From Ianthella basta (lineage: Eukaryota; Porifera; Demospongiae; Verongiida; Ianthellidae): 64,000 nucleotides of DNA. The stretch lies in NCBI GenBank assembly GCA_964019415.1, contig OZ025885.1, forward strand, positions 1,324,747-1,388,746, read 5' to 3'. Below are positions 16,519 to 28,700 of the stretch, piece by piece. The notes beneath the pieces were generated by a model. That model had not been told where the DNA came from. It ran no database searches and saw only the letters and a program-made list of their open reading frames with translations. Within the stretch, counting starts at the first letter, position 1. Each line of letters begins with the position of its first letter. A program made the position numbers and the translations under genes.

Positions 16519-18374
16519 CACAGGTCTGGCAGTATGATGGCACAGTGGAATGCTATACTGAAGGACACCTACCACTAGCCATATGGGCTTACATTGTCTT
16601 AGCCATCTACACACTGGTAATGGTGGTGATCCCCTTAGCTGCCATAATCAAGAATTATCGTGTAAGCTACTAACTCTGATGATGGATAATGGTCACTCAA
16701 TGAATGCAATGCACTTGCTCTCTGCCTTACCAGTTAATACATTACACCATGCAGATTATTCTCCAAGTTCTTGGGGCTTAAAGGTTGCTTAAGATATTCA
16801 ATAATAGATCTATTGGATATAAGCACATTAATTTTCTACAACTTTGTATTTGCATGTACATTGTATTATAATTCCTTTCAGTTTTGATCTTTGATTTCTA
16901 GGGGAGAGCTGATAAAACGACCAAGGCACTGGCTGAAGTGGCAAGCTACCCTTATGCTCCAAAGTACTGGTGGTGGTTTCTTGTGAACTACACAAAACAG
17001 TTGCTGATCATCTACCTTGCAGTCTCCAATCCAAGAACAATTGTAAGAGAACAATACTGAATTGATTGACACGAGGGTTCATTCCTTAGTCTATATGTGT
17101 CCATTTTCTGGCTTTATCTGTATGCTGCATGGCATTGAATGCATTTTCAAGCTGCATAGTAGTAGTGACTTTTAAATTTTGTGGTATACCATAAGGCTGC
17201 TAATTTCAGTGAATTAGTTAGTAGTACAAAAATAGCTAAAATTTGTACCCGCCAAATTCTGTATGGTAAGGTATTGCCCTCTCTATGTATAGGGATGGCC
17301 CAGGAAGTAGCACCACTGTAGCACTATAGAAATGTATAGGAACCAAAACATACTGCTGGAAGGCCATGTGAAAATGCTGCCAAATAAGCCATGCTGTTGA
17401 TATTAATATAATATTGAGAACCAGTAAACATTTTCAGCTTGTTTCTTAACCATTTTATGTTAGTGTTTGTCAGGAGACACAGTACCATCCCTCACTCATT
17501 CATTCATCCAATACATGTTCATTCCTAGTACACGGAACATCATGCTAGCAACTTGATCACGCCATTTGTTATAGTATAGTCACTGTGACATAGTAATATG
17601 TACATTAAACAGTTTCATGCAATGATTTACAGTCAGATGGGAATTGCTATGCAGAACACTATCATGTTAGCAGTATTTGAATTCTGCTCATGCACTTTGT
17701 CAATATAAGTGCATGGATTCTATACTATTCTTCTAAACTGTTACAGTTCTCTCTTCCTCCTACCTGACAGAAATTTGAAACAATGTTCCTTATGCTGTTC
17801 TACTTTCTCTATGCGTATGCAAGACCCTACAAGTCTACCTATGTGAATATCATTGAGATAGTACTGTTGGCTTATCTGGGCATCTTCCTTGGCTTGCTAC
17901 AACTTAACCGACTGCGTCCTATGCATAACATCCTGCTGAATGGACCCAATACTGACTCATGTGGAAATGAAGTGCCTTCTGTTGGCCCAGCAGGAATTGC
18001 ATATGGAGTAGTTTACTTTCTTCCGGTAATAGTTCCTCTTTTCTTCTTGGGAAGATGGCTGCTTTGCTCAAGACCCATGAGAATGTTGAGGTATGAGACA
18101 ACTGTTAGTCAAGTATATTAATATACAGTGACAAATTATCGAGTTATACTGTAATTAGTGAATGGAATTTGATATTCTTATCACACTTCATTTATATTAC
18201 AGAGAGAGACTGTGTACAAGAGTAAGAAGCATCCAAGAGGGAAACAGAAAGCAAAATGCTTATTCTACAGTAAACTGGAGCAACGTAACTGAGGTCACTA
18301 TTGAGCTTGTCACACGCAGTGACAAAGAAAATTCAATAGAAAATTTAGCAAACAACCACCAAACCACTTTGTAG
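6461..18374 (+). CDS. Copy B: complete 21-exon beta-helix/multi-TM receptor-like protein (about 1,257 aa)
   Basis: Exons: 6461-6939, 8029-8651, 8886-9042, 9187-9298, 9411-9559, 9750-9870, 9963-10105, 10275-10371, 10939-11040, 11248-11370, 13593-13757, 13935-14115, 14290-14391, 14506-14606, 14717-14773, 15681-15829, 15917-16058, 16524-16661, 16902-17042, 17771-18090, 18203-18374. They sum to 3,774 nt in one frame. ATG 6461 (or 6473) precedes a basic then hydrophobic signal peptide. Exons 1-8 carry beta-helix repeats with FxxN (FENN, FSKN, FEGN, FVRN) and glycine-rich GGAI/GGAL turns, plus many N-glycosylation sequons. Exons 11-13 are Cys-rich; exons 13-20 give about 8-9 transmembrane segments; exon 21 is a polar tail. 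The gene appears intact although a Penelope-like element sits in intron 10 and a (CA)n tract abuts exon 18. From about exon 17 onward it is nearly identical to copy F. The family assignment comes from the architecture; ligand and function are unknown. Confidence 0.82.
10461..10775 (-). mobile_element. Non-LTR/SINE-like 3' fragment with (ATT)n tail, intron 8 of copy B
   Basis: Copies A, D and F run directly from TTCTGTAG into TTCCTCTTATAGACACC, whereas copy B has about 310 extra bases here. Read on the minus strand it ends in CTCTGGCTAAAGGTTCCCC and then ACATTAAATAAGATC before an ATT-rich microsatellite (10461-10499), a layout typical of retroelement 3' ends. No coding frame was recognised. 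Family assignment is uncertain. Confidence 0.5.
11438..11857 (-). repeat. Left inverted arm of the Penelope-like element
   Basis: Reverse complement of 13117-13538. It carries an antisense copy of the GIY-YIG C-terminus and the element's 3' UTR. The pairing starts at GCTTGATCTATTACCGG and ends at GCTCGGCCAGT. Confidence 0.85.
11858..13279 (+). CDS. Penelope-like RT / GIY-YIG endonuclease, 5'-truncated
   Basis: An open frame of 473 codons begins exactly where the left inverted arm ends (LYDKLRSS...GLPKVHKP), so the N-terminal part of the RT is missing and no natural start is present. Visible RT motifs are LRPIVSF, motif A FDDVSLFTNVP, motif B QTFGTAMGS, and motif C YVDDT with both catalytic aspartates. 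The C-terminal third has the endonuclease signature VVYQIPCAGCPATYVGQIG, the following R-x-x-x-R/K helix, LAEHAWSHHH, and the glutamate in LESIHI, as expected for the GIY-YIG domain of canonical Penelope-like elements. No internal stops occur. Such enzymes perform target-primed reverse transcription; this copy is probably not autonomous because of the 5' truncation. Confidence 0.88.
   Translation, partial: LYDKLRSSAGRLPLLYGLPKVHKPEVPLRPIVSFLRSPTYQVSKHLAAILAPLVGNSPAHVRNFKAFTEFIKPQVLPRDELLVSFDDVSLFTNVPVHLATEVAQRRLKDDVGLKDRTGLSVSEVMKLLEFCLGATYLAFRGEIYQQTFGTAMGSLVSVTIANLVMEDVEERALATTDIPLRFWKRYVDDTCAALPASRVQQFLDHLNGVEPSIQFTVEVESEGKLPFLDVLLQRDPDGSISTTVHRKASHTDRYLDFMSHHPLAHKLAVVKTLHSRAGAICSDVTVKDQETRHIRQALINNGYPKGVIQSHSTPTRTRHTDDQFQGPVVSLPYVRGLSEAVCRVLTPLGVRVSFRPNTTLRQLLVKPKDRVPTEELAGVVYQIPCAGCPATYVGQIGRCLSKRMKEQWEAVESGDCANSALAEHAWSHHHPVDWNNVRVLEQQPHYYHRLTLESIHIRSHPNTLNRNDGTLPL
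13117..13538 (+). repeat. Right inverted arm of the Penelope-like element
   Basis: Contains the last about 54 codons of the RT/endonuclease frame and the 3' UTR, and pairs with 11438-11857. In RNA these arms could form a long stem spanning intron 10 of copy B. Confidence 0.85.
16409..16523 (+). repeat. (CA)n microsatellite abutting exon 18 acceptor, copy B
   Basis: CA repeat with a few interruptions (ACTC, CGTG, CGCA) ending in CACACAG directly before exon 18 at 16524. Confidence 0.95.
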
Positions 18375-18967
18375 ACTCTACTTATAGCTATCTCAAAATG
18401 GATGTGAAGATGCTCTTACCAAGCTATTGCAGCAAGAAACTTTATTATTTTGCATGGCTTGAAACTCCTCTTTTCTGTGACTGATACTAATTGATGTAAT
18501 TTATTAAAGGAGATTAACAATGAATAATAATTATTGCAAACAATTGCATGGCAATTAGAAATGCTTTATTGTAAGCTCCTGTAAGTGTGAATCATCTTGT
18601 TTTAATGATTGACTTTTAGCTACTTATTGGTTAGGTGTCCCTGGATGGAGCAGAGGACAACGTTGAGCAATTTTCTATATTCACTAGTGCCATTGCAGAA
18701 GATGTGCTGGACATGGTCTAACCATGCCAGACTTAGCTATTGGCGGCACATCCACAGTAATACCATGCATGGTTGTGTAGGCATTAACTATTCATGGAAG
18801 AAAAGCACTTTTCAGCAATGCTATTGCCTTAGTTGTTTGTTGTGTATTTTAATCTATCTGCTAGCTGCTGCACTGGTGTAATGCAGTGATGACCAGGTGT
18901 GCATGCAATGTTTTAATGGGAAAATGGCAAAGGATCTAATGACCTCCTTCCCTGTTTCCACTTCTAG
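18375..18967. other. Spacer between copy B and partial copy B2
   Basis: The first about 260 bp match the 3' flank of copy F (54990-55240); after about 18640 the match stops and a unique segment leads to the exon 14 acceptor of B2. No exon 1-13 remnant is visible. The point near 18640 is the likely junction that created the half gene. Confidence 0.6.
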
Positions 18968-21836
<2,869 letters not shown>

Positions 21837-22829
21837 ACAATATGAAGTCTACCTTCCATTTTGTAGACTCCACCTATAGCTATTTGCATAAAAATGAGTG
21901 TAAAAAATTCTCTTGCCAAGTTATTGCAGCAAGTGATTGGGTCAATGCTTGGATGCACCATTTGAAAGTGTACACAGATGATCACGAGGAGTGTGTAACA
22001 GTGGAGCCAGTCTAAGACAGCCACCTGTGGTACCAGTCCAGCTCTAACTGACCTTTATAGAGAGCTCAAGGTGACTGATAAGCTAATGCTATTATTTTGT
22101 CTTTTATGGTCACTGGCCTGTATAGGAGATACTGTCCATTTGACTGATTGACTGATTGGAGACATAAACTAGAAAACGTTCATGCTTGGAATGATATTCA
22201 TGCAGTTCCCTTCTTGCATGCTTGCCCCGGCCATGCACTGATGCTTTATCTGCAGCTAGCAAATGTGCTGTGCAGAAGTACAGTACTTTCCTTATAATAG
22301 TATAGCTGTGGCATTCAATTCAGTCATATTGTTGGATTGGGGTTTGATTGACTGAATGCAACTGAAGCATCTCCGCTGCAAAGTATTGTACTGTGCTTAG
22401 CTATAGCTATAGCTATCACGATCTGCAATCAGCTGCAGGTGCTCACCTATATATAGGCGTCTGTGTATGTATGTACGACCATTACCATATATATCTCTCA
22501 TGCTTGCCCCACTGATGAGAATCATCGATCAGCCTAACTTAAATTAAATTAAATTTCATTTAGCTTTTCCCCCTTCACTAGAAAATGAACGACTCGGCTG
22601 GACAAGGTCATGCGACTGCAAGAGGCAAAACATAATGGTAGAACTGGAATACCATAATAATATTCATGCAGTTGCTCATGACACAGAGGTCACTAGTGAA
22701 ATTGTGCAGCACAGTGATACTGATGGAAGGATTGAAGTGAACACTTCAATTCATCAATTAAGGCTCATGTAGCTGAACACTATTAATATGTGTAAGATGT
22801 AAAGCGATAGTGTAATGCATATGCAATGT
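21837..22829. other. Intergenic region between B2 and orphan exon C
   Basis: Near-identical to 5334-6329; no gene seen. Supports a duplication in which the A-B spacer and flanking gene ends were copied together. Confidence 0.6.
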
Positions 22830-22978
22830 GTTTCTACATTGCATTACAGATACTGTGTGAATGACGTTTAGGTGCTACCATATACAGACACATACGTACA
22901 CTGGGTCCGCCGCACAGATCATGTGATGGCAAAAGGGGGGTTATTAGTGTGCACGATTTCAATACGGTGAAACGTAAA
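22830..22978 (+). promoter_or_regulatory. Conserved 5' flank of orphan exon 1 (C)
   Basis: Matches the flanks of B and E nearly base for base, so the stump may still be transcribed. The first ATG used in B/E is changed to GTG. Confidence 0.45.
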
Positions 22979-23445
22979 ATGGCTCAGTTGAGACTAGCCG
23001 CTGTCTTGGTACTTTTGTTTTACTACCTCTTCCTGAAGAGATCAAATGCTTTACCAGCTCGCTGTCCTGATGAACCACCGACTGTGGTGGGCCCCGGAGC
23101 TGGGTCTCTGGAAGAGGCGCTACGCGGCCTCGAGCCCCTTTACAACTGCACGCACCGGTTGTACCTGCTTTCAGGAGAGCACGTCATCTCCTCCAGTGTG
23201 TCGGTGAGCGCTGCTAGCGTGGTCCTCTCCAGCCACCCAAACAACACCGTTCGTCCAGTGGTGAGGTGTGGAGATAACGTGTCCTATCCAGGCGATTTCG
23301 TGAACGAGACGGAGGAAGTTGGTTTTCTGACCTTCTGGAAGGGCGCACGGGACGTCAGCATCTCCGGAGTGGACTTTGAGGGCTGTCCTCGCACCGTGCA
23401 GTTCATGGGGGTGGACAGAGTCAACATCAGTGATTGCGCATTTAA
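22979..23445 (+). pseudogene. Orphan exon 1 (copy C) with signal peptide, no following exons
   Basis: This is a well-preserved first exon (MAQLRLAAVLVLLFYYLF..., ending in CAFK before the donor GTAAGT at 23446). The upstream start used in B and E (ATG before AAACGTAAA) is GTG here at 22967, so initiation would fall on ATG 22979. It is almost identical to exon 1 of copy E, including the 5' flank and about 260 bp of intron 1. Intron 1 then stops near 23710 and the sequence becomes the block that follows the 3' end of copy E (see 43765). Exons 2-21 are absent, and the next array exon is another exon 1 at 25710. Best read as the stump of a gene deleted between intron 1 and its 3' flank. Splicing into copy D exon 2 (26654) would be phase-compatible and cannot be excluded. 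Confidence 0.75.
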
Positions 23446-23759
23446 GTAAGTATAACATGCAGGTGCCTACGAATGTAACTAGCTAACGCGAGTTATCCTG
23501 TCAGGATGAACATAACACTAGTACTTGATCAGCGCGTGCAATAATGTGACATTGCATTGCATTAATTAATGCTCATTGTTGTGGTCTCTCTTGACACCTG
23601 ACCCTAAGCATCACACAGTGTAGTTGAACAATGAGACTTGCACTGAATGAGCTATTGCAATAATTGCTGCAATTTTACCAAACAGTCTAGTACCCACTGT
23701 TTCAAGCATATAATAAATTAATTATAGCCAAAAGTGTGTGCATGATAATATAGTCATCT

Positions 23760-23846
23760 TCACACTGTTAAAAACAGGGAGTGACGATCACACCCAAAAT
23801 TGGTGTGAATTGGTTGCCATGGTGAGCACACCTTTTTGCAGTGTGA
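23760..23846 (+). mobile_element. Tiny foldback (MITE-like), first copy
   Basis: Ends are TCACACTGTTAAAAAC and GCAGTGTGA in inverted orientation, with a second inner inverted pair TCACACC/GGTGTGA. About 87 bp, no coding capacity. The duplicate is at 43809-43895. Confidence 0.5.
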
Positions 23847-24054
23847 TGTTCACTCCAACCATGCAGTACACAACATATATGGGAACAGAGTAAGCACTTA
23901 ATGGTACATTTCACTACGGATATGGTACACTACTTTAAGGATTTGAGTATACGCAGTACACACTGACAGCATACATATATAGGTTGGAGGTATGCGCGTA
24001 ACATATATAATCCAACTGGCAGGATAGTTTGTGGGTGATGCCGTCCGGATCGCT

Positions 24055-24240
24055 CCCTTGCAAACATTGGGTTCTGGTGCCCCAGTGAACTTCACTGGGG
24101 AATACGGCATCCCCTGCAAACATTGGGCATCTGGTACCCCAGTGAACTTCACTGGGAATACAGCATCCCTGCAAACATTGGGCATCTGGTGCAACAGTGA
24201 ACTTCACCGGGAATACGGCATCCCCTGCAAACAGTGGGCA
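24055..24240 (+). repeat. Hairpin-unit minisatellite, first copy
   Basis: About three units of 50-57 bp, each made of GCAAACATTGGGCATCTGG, then the near-palindrome CCAGTGAACTTCACTGG, then GGGAATACGGCATCCCC, itself able to fold. Units differ by a few bases and short deletions. Confidence 0.85.
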
Positions 24241-24843
24241 TTTTGTGGTTGTATATGTTTTGATAGATGTCTATTGTATAACACAGGTGTGTACCATCTA
24301 TTTGTTGTCTTGAGTACAATTGACATTAATAAACAGTCCTAGGTGCTTGCCTCACTAATACTCAGCTTGAAACATTAAAGTGTCATTCAAGTGAACGTTC
24401 TTCTTTTGCCTATGCCACATACCTTGCCATTCAATGTAGTCGTGTCAATGGACCGGGATTTTATTGAATGCGAAACAAAGGCATCTCCACGTCCAAGCTA
24501 TGGTGTCACAGTAGCTAGCTATAGTTATCAAGATCTCTGCAGACTCAGGATGTACTCAACTACAACGTGTGCCTGAACATGTACGTCCACTGCCATTGCT
24601 TGCCTCTCTGATGAGAATCATCGGAATATAAACTAGCTCATCAGGTCATGAGGTCATGTGACTGCATGGTGGTGAAACTTATAATGGCGGAAATAATGCA
24701 ATCATGCATGCAGTTATCTTGGTGGACCCTAGGCCTATATACAGATGGGTCTATGGTGGATACACTACCTGTAGCCTGTACAGTATAATGCAGTGGCCCA
24801 CTACAACAATGTCACTACAACAGTGCTCCTTTGCAACATACAG

Positions 24844-25387
24844 TGTACTGTATTTTGGCATAGACCGATTATTGAAAGAAGTTGACCAAAGAGGAGGGAC
24901 ATCCAACAAAATCACCCAAACTGCAGCTCACATTAGCTACACAGCAAAGGTATAGGGACGGACGCTTTTCAAATTGAGACAGGAAGATGACGTGGAGTGG
25001 CCAGAGAAGACAGAATATGCAAAGAGTGTGGAAAAGGCGAGGTAGAGGATGTGGAACATTGGCTGCTGAGGTGTGATACATGGAAGACCCACAGAGAGCC
25101 ATTGATAGCAATGGTGCAAGAACACTATGAAGTTGACCAGGATGATTGGCTGCCGTCATATTATCTCTTGCATGCAGATATTATAAAGTGTTATCTTTTA
25201 TCTCTCACATGTGGCATGCGAGATTTAACTGAGTTATTAGTACAATACATTTAGGATTTATGGCTGACCTTCACATTTGTTTTTTCTTTTATGTTTCTTT
25301 TATGCTGATGTATGCTCTCATGTGTTGCAATTGGTCCTATTGCCTTCGGGCATGGTGCATTGAATTGAATTGAATTGAATTAAATTC
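24844..25387 (+). mobile_element. Degenerate non-LTR retroelement 3' end with (GAATT)n tail
   Basis: A frame ending at stop 25252-25254 carries a CCHC-type zinc knuckle (CKECGKGEVEDVEHWLLRC) typical of the C-terminus of LINE polyproteins; a TGA at 24988-24990 interrupts it just upstream. It is followed by a 3' UTR and a short pentanucleotide tail (about 25357-25383). Sequence similar to the 5' flank of copy G (GGTGGAATGTGA) resumes at 25389, marking the insertion edge. The 5' edge near 24844 is where similarity to the duplicate block at 44911 stops. Confidence 0.7.
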
Positions 25388-25519
25388 AGGTGGAATGTGA
25401 TAGAAGGCATTATTGAACTTCTACAGCACAGTGATGCTGCTGGATGGAATGGAATAGAATAGCTGAACTGGCCATGGCTGATGCAAAGTGTGACTGTGTG
25501 ACTGAATGACAAAAGAAAT

Positions 25520-25709
25520 GTGTGAATGACATAGGTGTTACCATAATGGGCACACGTACGCATGCAAGCATAGCTAGCTATTATAAACCATCTAATATGG
25601 GACCCGTTGTTGGTACAAGCGACGTTAATGCATGAACCTGAAGGTCAGCACACGGATCGTGTGATGAACTTCGCACTTGCACATAAGATTGCCAGATGGG
25701 AACGTTAGA
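25520..25709 (+). promoter_or_regulatory. Conserved 5' flank of copy D (D/G type)
   Basis: Shares GTTACCATAATGGGCACAC, GGACCCGTTGTTGGTACAAG and a CACACGGATCGTGTGATGAAC-like box with the flank of copy G. Distant resemblance to the B/C/E type: GTTACCATA and a GATCnnGTGATG box occur in the same order. Confidence 0.45.
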
Positions 25710-28700
25710 ATGGCAGTTTGGAGACTCGCATTTGTTTTGGTGCAGTTGCTCTACCTCGTCTTCCTGAAGGGATCATCTGCTACACCATACTGCTCTCCTG
25801 ATGAACCACCGATTGTGGTGGGCCCCGGAGCTGGGTCTCTGGAAGACGCGCTCCGCAGCCTTGATCCTCTTCACAACTGCACGGTCCGGTTGTACCTGCT
25901 TTCAGGGGAGCACGTCATCTCCTCCAGTGTGTCGGTGAGTGCTGCTAGCGTGGTCCTCTCGAGCCACCCAAACAACACCGTTCGTCCAGTGGTGAGGTGT
26001 GGGGATAACGTGTCCTATCCGGGCGATTCCGTAAACGAGACGGAAGAAGTCGGTTTTCTGACCTTCTGGAAGGGCGCACAGAACGTCATCATCTCCGGAG
26101 TGGACTTTGAGGGCTGTTTTCGCACGGTACAATTCATTGAAGTGGACAGAGTCAACATCAGTGACTGTACATTCAGGTCAGTACAAATGATACATTACCA
26201 TTTGTAGCTAGTTGTAGCTACCGGTCGTTTCCTTACTCGATCCGGGTGGCGCTATTCAGTGTTTTCGTAGTGGGAGCCAAATCCTGTTGCACCAGATCAC
26301 ACTGCTGTCTAGGGCACAAAACTACAGTGCTGAGAATGAGCCACTGTGGGTCACGTACCTATCCGGCAATGTGGCAGCTAGCTGAATGTATTATCATTAC
26401 AGCTGTGTGTTGAATATTCATGCATGATGTGTGAAGTGAAAAGAGTGTACTCTCCATTAGTGACCTCTTTGATGTGCATTAGGTGCTCTGAATGATACTA
26501 GCTTTTAAGGTGTAATTCTGTACATATGCTGGCTGTACATGAAGTGTGCAAACACATTACTGTTGTTGCTTGCATTGTACCATTCCTGTTCCTGTCTAAA
26601 CTTAATTACGTAGTGTTTTCAAAATCATATATCTCACCACTCACTTCATGCAGGAACTTCACTCAGGGTCCTGTTAACATGTACAACTGTAAAGATGTGA
26701 CCGTCTCATCAAGCACCTTTGAGAACAACCATGCACAGTCTGTCTTTACAGACCGCTCAAACAGAGTGTCAGCGGGAGGGCTCTCCATCACCATACTTGG
26801 CAATAGCAACAGCTCTGCAACACAGGGAACATTCACCTATACCATCCAAAATTGCAATTTCTCTAACAACAGTGCTATTTCAACTGTAGCTGCAGCAAGC
26901 ACTGTTTCCGTTCTGGAAGGCAGTCATGTCAATGGACGTGGTGGTGGGGTGGGATTTTACATTGTGCATCCGTCAGTGGTGACAATAAATATTTTACAGT
27001 GCAATTTCTTGGGCAATGTTGCCGCAATTGGAGGAGGATTGCTCATCATCTCTCCTGATCTGGCCACTGAAGAGGACTTCACTGTAGCTGACAATCACTT
27101 TGAAGGGAATGAAGCAATTAGCAGTGGTGGTGCAATTGCTTTAGGGGCTGTCTTCCAGCAGACACATACAAAAGTGCGATTGCTCAAAGATATTTTGACA
27201 GAATCTGTGATTTTTAATGGGAACAGATTTGTAAGGAACATAGCACATGTGGGAGGAGCAATGTTTCTAGGACCAGGTGAGTGGAGTAGCAAGTACTATT
27301 TTGCATAGGCACTGCTAGAAAAACCTGACGTCTGAAGCATGTGGCTATGAGTACAACATGTGTATGTGGAAGAGAAACTATGACATAGTATAAGTGAATG
27401 CCTGTTAATATAATGTATAATTACTACATTAGATATATCAAGCATTTGCTTTGTGTTAATGTATGTACTGTGCAAGCTATTCTCATGTTCTCCTCACAAC
27501 CACCTGTACAGGATCAACTCGAGAGTCAGTCTCACTCAATGGCACTTATGAAATAAACAGCAACGTGTTTCAGGAGAATGTGGCTTTAGACCATGGGGCT
27601 GCTGTGATATTGCCACTACTGACAGCATTCACCCTCAGAACAGATACAGTCACTGTGTTCAGGAGCAAGTAAGAAGAACCAATGTAGCTGTGAACCAAGC
27701 TAGTGATTAGACCACTAGCTACATACAGTATGCCATGTGGTTGTCTGCTAGCTCTATTCGAGTACATATGCATACATACGTTCATGCAGATTATGGTTTA
27801 CAGCTCTTCTCATTCCTATCCTGCAGCACATTTGTAGCTAACAAGTGCCCAGTGGGAGGTATCATAAACACCTACTATTATCCAGTCTACTTTCAGGGTG
27901 GCAACACGTTTGTCAACAACATTGGACCATGTGTACAGGTGAGCCATGTATTGCTCAGGATACATTAAAGTCCAGTCTTTTTTGTACACACTTGTCTGTA
28001 TGGTTTGATGTCTGTCTGCCCTCCTTTGCACTGGTATTGTTGTTCTGCAAAGGCCTCTGAAGCACTCATAGAAGTCTCTGGTGACATGCTGTGGATGAAC
28101 AACACTGCACCACTGGAAGGTGGAGCTATCTACCTCACTTCACACGCTCAACTTAGACTGCATCCATCTGCAAACCTGACATTTGTGGCAAACAAGGGGA
28201 GGTGGGTACCTTGCAGAATTCAATGCGGAATCTATCAGCAGTTTTTGGCACAACAGCTGTTTTTCATTACAGATTCTCCAGCAGTACTTAGGTGTATTCT
28301 CCATGTAACTTCTGTCCTTATCTGTACATTTTAGCATATCAGTAAATGGGGTTTGGAATACATGCTCTTCTTCCTTCAGGTTTGGTTCTGCTATAATTGC
28401 ATTTCAGCTGCGGCCAGTCCCCTTAATAGCCAAGGTCCCTCAGAGCCCATCATGTTTTCTAACCTATTCTGAGATGGGCATTCTCCCACAAGACCAAAGT
28501 GTAGGTCACAAGTCCAAATGTTTATGTATAGGGATGATAATCATATTCATGATCCACTCAGCTCTGATGATATTCATTGCACTCGTGCCCAGGTGTCCCT
28601 CTCCTTCATCAATAACACTGCACTAGTAGGATCAGCACTGTACCTACAGAATGTGGAACACTGCTCCTATACTGGCTTTGAAGAATCCACTTTTTCACTA

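Larger units (their letters stand above)
23715..24843 (+). repeat. Intergenic block, first copy (duplicate at 43770-44911)
   Basis: Starts at TAGCCAAAAGTGTGTGCATG and runs through a small foldback, the minisatellite and an AT-rich flank to TTGCAACATACAG. The second copy lies after copy E. Both end at retroelement insertions, but of different elements. No gene was recognised inside. Confidence 0.8.

Noticed and set aside
18609-18881. 90-codon frame between copies B and B2
   Set aside because: No resemblance to array exons or known domains; overlaps the probable rearrangement junction.
24055-24350. Direct-repeat array considered as a CRISPR
   Set aside because: Units are contiguous with no unique spacers, the genome is eukaryotic, and no cas genes are present.
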